Source of the DNA: Rhodospirillaceae bacterium
Lineage (GTDB): Bacteria > Pseudomonadota > Alphaproteobacteria > GCA-2731375
DNA length: 64,000 nucleotides
Direction of reading: 5' to 3'
NCBI GenBank assembly: GCA_018701215.1
Contig: JABIWH010000039.1
Location: 124,001 to 188,000, forward strand
In this document: positions 61,513 to 64,000 of the stretch, one piece after another
Position numbering within the stretch: the stretch's first letter is position 1
Layout: each line of letters opens with the position of its first letter
Program-made: the position numbers and the translations under genes
The notes under the pieces: generated by a model
The model's database searches: none
What the model saw: only the letters and a program-made list of their open reading frames with translations
Told to the model about the DNA's origin: nothing

Positions 61513-62004
61513 ATGATGATCTGTGCGTCGCGGTATGTCTGGATTTACGTCTTTGCACTCATGCTGTGCCCATCGGTGGCGCCAAGGGCGCAAACGGCCA
61601 CAGGTGCGCCCGCGGCCGCTGCTTCCGAAAAATTGGCGCTTCCACCTAGCAGTTTGCAACGCCGGCTTGCCGAATATCAACAACAACAGGCGCGGCAGGC
61701 CGCCGAACGTGCGGCGGCGCAGAAATCCCGCCTGCGCCGCCTGACGGGAGAAGGACAATCGGCCCATTCAAGCGCATCCAGCGCGGCGGCGGAAACAGCG
61801 GGCGGGGTGACAACTTTGCGCCTGCGTCAGGGAGTTCGGGCGCTCATGGGGGCAATGGCGGCGGCGGCGGCGGTGGCGGCCGCTACGGGCGATACTAGAT
61901 TTCTGGCCGAGGCAGGCGGCAGTACGGATGCCGCATCGACGACGTCGTCGTCGGCTTCCGGCTCAACTTCGACATCAACATCAACTTCAACATCGAGTAA
62001 TTAG
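61513..62004 (+). CDS. secreted protein with Ser/Thr-rich C-terminal tail
   Basis: A 163-residue protein. Signal peptide (VWIYVFALMLCPSVAPRAQT), a Gln/Ala/Arg-rich likely coiled coil (LQRRLAEYQQQQARQAAERAAAQ), an Ala-rich hydrophobic helix (MGAMAAAAAVAAATG) and a tail of Ser/Thr ending TSSN. The helix-plus-tail plan matches the 58258-58602 protein. No known family recognised. The start ATG 61513 has no strong ribosome site; ATG 61516 is adjacent. Confidence 0.6.
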   Translation: MMICASRYVWIYVFALMLCPSVAPRAQTATGAPAAAASEKLALPPSSLQRRLAEYQQQQARQAAERAAAQKSRLRRLTGEGQSAHSSASSAAAETAGGVTTLRLRQGVRALMGAMAAAAAVAAATGDTRFLAEAGGSTDAASTTSSSASGSTSTSTSTSTSSN

Positions 62005-62021
62005 AGTTTTTGAAAGTGAAG

Positions 62022-62108
62022 ACGGCTCTACGTCGGCCATAACGAAATTGTTATTTCAACGGCCTTGATGTTTGCCATTTAGGACCCAGCTTAGTGCTGG
62101 AGAGCCGT
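62022..62108. other. multibranch inverted-repeat structure
   Basis: Outer 8-bp arms ACGGCTCT (62022-62029) and AGAGCCGT (62101-62108) enclose GAAAT-TGTT-ATTTC (62044-62057) and CCAGC-TTAGT-GCTGG (62086-62100). It may be a structured 3' end of the preceding gene or an RNA element. No tRNA features. Confidence 0.4.
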
Positions 62109-62132
62109 GTTCGTCGTGTCTGGTTTATTTGG

Positions 62133-62294
62133 CTAGGAGACGACGGCGCGGAACAGCACGATGAGCGGCGCCCAGGCCACGACCGCAAGGCCCACCCAAA
62201 TCGGCACGGCAAGATAGTATGGCAATCGCGTTCCCGACTGTTCCGTATCAAGCTGATCGGCTGAATGAATTGTATCCGTTTGCAAATAAGTCAT
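62133..62294 (-). CDS. small single-pass membrane protein, 53 residues
   Basis: A short leftward frame: MTYLQTDTIHSADQLD at the start, then one hydrophobic helix YYLAVPIWVGLAVVAWAPLI and VLFRAVVS at the end. The hydrophilic N-terminus plus single helix looks like a real small membrane protein. The ribosome site is weak (AGG nine bases upstream). It matches no family I recognise and could be missed by standard gene calling. Confidence 0.45.
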   Translation of the reverse strand: MTYLQTDTIHSADQLDTEQSGTRLPYYLAVPIWVGLAVVAWAPLIVLFRAVVS

Positions 62295-62437
62295 GGTGCT
62301 AAACCTAACTTTTTTATCTTCTCGTGTGAGGGAAAGACTAACGGGAAAATATTAACGATTGGTAAAACCTATGAATTTGTCCTTAACATTTGCCGATTGT
62401 GTGATGGCGGGGCCATGGCAATGGCAATGGGATATAA

Positions 62438-62650
62438 GCTGTTGCAATGAAACAACTTTGGAATACAGCGAGACCTTCACTCCGAAAGAGTGAAATTAGT
62501 ATTGGCCCAACGACTGAACCGGGACAACTTACCCTCACGTTGTTCCGGGGAGCATCTCGCCGGTTTTTGCAACCGAACCGGTGAATATCCGTTGATGTCG
62601 TTGTTGTCGATGGACGGCGGCCTCGCCTGGCGGGGCCGCCGTTTGTGTTT
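62438..62650 (+). ncRNA. candidate structured small RNA ending in a terminator
   Basis: A stretch with no convincing ORF but four consecutive hairpins: TTCACTC-CGAAA-GAGTGAA (62476-62494), a 10-bp stem with one G-U pair (62519-62528 with 62539-62548), CCGGTT/AACCGG (62560-62581), then a GC stem followed by TTTGTGTTT. A GCTGT/ACAGC pair may add a fifth near the 5' end. It matches no RNA I know (not SRP RNA, tmRNA or tRNA). Confidence 0.4.
62615..62650 (+). terminator. rho-independent terminator
   Basis: CGGCGGCC (62615-62622) and GGCCGCCG (62634-62641), an 8-bp GC stem with an 11-base loop, followed by TTTGTGTTT. It would end a rightward transcript, before the BON gene. Confidence 0.65.
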
Positions 62651-62708
62651 CGCCATTTGTGTTTTAATATGCCGGCTACCTTGGTTGTGATTGAATGAGA
62701 GATGGCTG

Positions 62709-63341
62709 ATGCGAATGTTCTTGAAGAGATGTAGGCGCCCGCTGCTGGCGGCGCTTGGCCTGCCGCTGTTTTTGGCCCTGGCGGCCGGATCTGCTTCTGC
62801 CATCAGTTTAAACCCGCTCACGGCGATCAAGGGCGTGGTGGAGGCGGCGGTGGAAGACCGCAGCGCCGATGACATCGGCACGGACCTGAAACTCAAGGCC
62901 ACCGTCGTGGGCGAGGTTTTGGACAAGATGACCGGCGACGTCATCTCCATCGGGGCCGATGTTTACGAACAGGATGTGATGCTGACCGGCGCCGTTGAAG
63001 ACGCAAAGGTCAAGACCCGGGCCGGTAAGCTGGTCCGCAATATCGAGGGCGTCAAAAAGGTCTACAACGAAATACTGGTGATCAAGCCTTTGGACAAGGA
63101 TAAGGGCGCGGTCGAGAACTTCGTCGATGACACGGTGATTGAAACCAAGATCAACGCTCTGTTGCTGGATGCCACGGGGGTCAATGTCACGAACTTCCGC
63201 TATCGCTCCATCAACGGCCATGTGTTTCTGTTCGGCCGGGCCTTGTCGGGTAAGGAAAAGCGCAAGGCAACAGAGGTGGTTCGGGATATCGAGAACGTGA
63301 AAAACGTCAAGAACCTGGCCAAGATTCGAGCCAAAAAATAG
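62709..63341 (+). CDS. BON-domain periplasmic protein
   Basis: A 210-residue exported protein. Signal peptide MRMFLKRCRRPLLAALGLPLFLALAAGSASA is followed by two BON domains: VVGEVLDKMTGDVISIGADVYEQDVMLTGAV about 75-115 and TVIETKINALLLDATGVNVTNFRYRSINGHVFLFGRAL about 140-180. BON domains bind membranes in osmotic-stress (OsmY) and divisome-type proteins. The chosen ATG 62709 has GAGAG upstream; TTG 62691 is an alternative. A terminator precedes it, so it probably has its own promoter. Confidence 0.82.
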   Translation: MRMFLKRCRRPLLAALGLPLFLALAAGSASAISLNPLTAIKGVVEAAVEDRSADDIGTDLKLKATVVGEVLDKMTGDVISIGADVYEQDVMLTGAVEDAKVKTRAGKLVRNIEGVKKVYNEILVIKPLDKDKGAVENFVDDTVIETKINALLLDATGVNVTNFRYRSINGHVFLFGRALSGKEKRKATEVVRDIENVKNVKNLAKIRAKK

Positions 63342-63351
63342 CCCTCAATCC

Positions 63352-64000
63352 TTAGCCGGCCGCGCGGCGTTCTTTCTTGTCCAGATAGCGGTAATACTCC
63401 CCGACAATAGGCAGAAACCACGGCTTGCCGTTGTAAAACGGAACCGGGACGTCGGGGAAGGCAAGACCGTCATAGGCGCTGTCGGATTGGCCGTTTTGCA
63501 GAATTCGCCGGGCCACCTGTTTGCCCAGATAGGTCATCATGGCGACGCCGCTGCCGTTGCATCCGGTGCAGTAATGCAGCCCGTCTTCTTGTCCCATGTG
63601 GGGCAGTGCATCCGTCGTCATGGCGACAAAGCCGGACCAGGAATGGGTGATGCGGACGCCTTTCAGTTGCGGCCAGCGATCCGTCATCATGCGGTGCAGC
63701 AGGGTCGCGCTGACGTCAGGCGGGACATCTTGAAAGCGGGCGCGGCCGCCGTACATGACCCGGCGGTCGCCGGGCAGCAGCCGGTAATAGGAGGTCACGC
63801 GCGGGGTTTCCGATATGGTTCGTCCGTTGGGGATTAGCTCCAACGCCAAATCCTCGGACAGCTCCTCCGTCACGATGATCTGGGACGAAATCGGCACCAC
63901 CCGATTGCGCAGTTTTGGCGTCAACGCACCCGTGTAGCCATTGGTGGCGATGATGACCTGCTCCGCCCGGCACTCTCCCCTGGCGGTCTTAATCTTGAAT
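63352..64000 (-). CDS. FAD-dependent oxidoreductase (DAO/PuuB-like), C-terminal part
   Basis: The 3' part of a gene that continues past the window end. QVIIATNGYTGALTPKLRNRVVPISSQIIVTE, VTSYYRLLPGDRRVMYGGRARF and WSGFVAMTTDALPHMG plus GLHYCTGCNGSGVAMMTYLGKQVARRIL match C-terminal halves of gamma-glutamylputrescine oxidase-like enzymes. The N-terminal FAD motif lies outside the window. It is convergent with the BON gene (gap 10). Confidence 0.8.
   Translation of the reverse strand, partial: FKIKTARGECRAEQVIIATNGYTGALTPKLRNRVVPISSQIIVTEELSEDLALELIPNGRTISETPRVTSYYRLLPGDRRVMYGGRARFQDVPPDVSATLLHRMMTDRWPQLKGVRITHSWSGFVAMTTDALPHMGQEDGLHYCTGCNGSGVAMMTYLGKQVARRILQNGQSDSAYDGLAFPDVPVPFYNGKPWFLPIVGEYYRYLDKKERRAAG

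Noticed and set aside
62022..62108. tRNA
   Set aside because: The size and outer stem suggest a tRNA, but there is no anticodon arm, T-loop or CCA-like end on either strand.
62490..62690. 66-residue rightward frame in the candidate RNA region
   Set aside because: It runs through the terminator hairpin, has no ribosome site and a composition unlike a protein.

Overview
The window looks like about 64 kb of chromosome from a high-GC alphaproteobacterium. The clearest marker is a gcrA homologue near 61 kb, since GcrA is a cell-cycle regulator largely confined to Alphaproteobacteria. The catabolic gene content (acyl-CoA dehydrogenases, a LinB-like haloalkane dehalogenase, Dpp/Opp-type ABC transport, many VOC, GST and hot-dog proteins) suggests a free-living heterotroph, possibly Rhodospirillales-like; that rank is inference. 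I saw no rRNA, tRNA, IS element, phage gene or CRISPR array, and no LysR, TetR, GntR or MerR regulator gene.

Layout. 1-12.7 kb: two divergent operons. Leftward run enoyl-CoA hydratase, isocitrate-lyase-family lyase, HpaB/AbfD-like flavoprotein, ketoacyl synthase and an acyl-CoA ligase cut by the window start. Rightward run eight tightly packed genes: a two-subunit acyl-CoA dehydrogenase, a zinc MetE-like alkyltransferase, an amidohydrolase, a GST, a methyltransferase, an extradiol dioxygenase and a zinc alcohol dehydrogenase. This looks like an undescribed CoA-linked or aromatic catabolic pathway. 12.8-26.3 kb: a 5TM hybrid-sensor type histidine kinase, phosphoesterases, KDG kinase and KDPG aldolase (divergent), UspA, agmatinase family, cupin, haloalkane dehalogenase, a PaaG-like isomerase, GDPD, and an orphan B12-binding mutase subunit with its MeaB chaperone and a VOC protein. 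26.3-34 kb: a dipeptide-type ABC importer split over both strands, with two paralogous Tat-exported binding proteins. 34-41 kb: two EthD-like proteins, an LLM oxidoreductase, a DapA-family aldolase, a GST, and an overlapping dgoK-dgoA-GNAT-MBL operon.

41-42.8 kb is the most unusual non-coding stretch: an ACGT-cored palindrome, three 12-bp-spaced CCCACA repeats, a GANTC cluster, a small PAS-like gene, a nested palindrome and a triple 29-bp repeat that starts inside the end of a gene. 42.9-49.4 kb holds a DmdC-like acyl-CoA dehydrogenase and a rightward operon (MaoC-like protein, TsaC/Sua5, GlcD-type dehydrogenase, MFS transporter). 49.4-58.6 kb: YedK/HMCES, a PAS histidine kinase, an RND efflux pair, a four-rhodanese-domain protein and a small secreted Ser/Thr-tailed protein. 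58.6-64 kb: DadA-like oxidase, YheT-like hydrolase, gcrA behind DnaA-box-like sites, a second Ser/Thr-tailed secreted protein, a 53-residue membrane protein, a candidate structured RNA with a terminator, a BON-domain lipoprotein-like export protein and a truncated DAO-family oxidase.

All functional calls rest on reading motifs by eye; no database search was possible.
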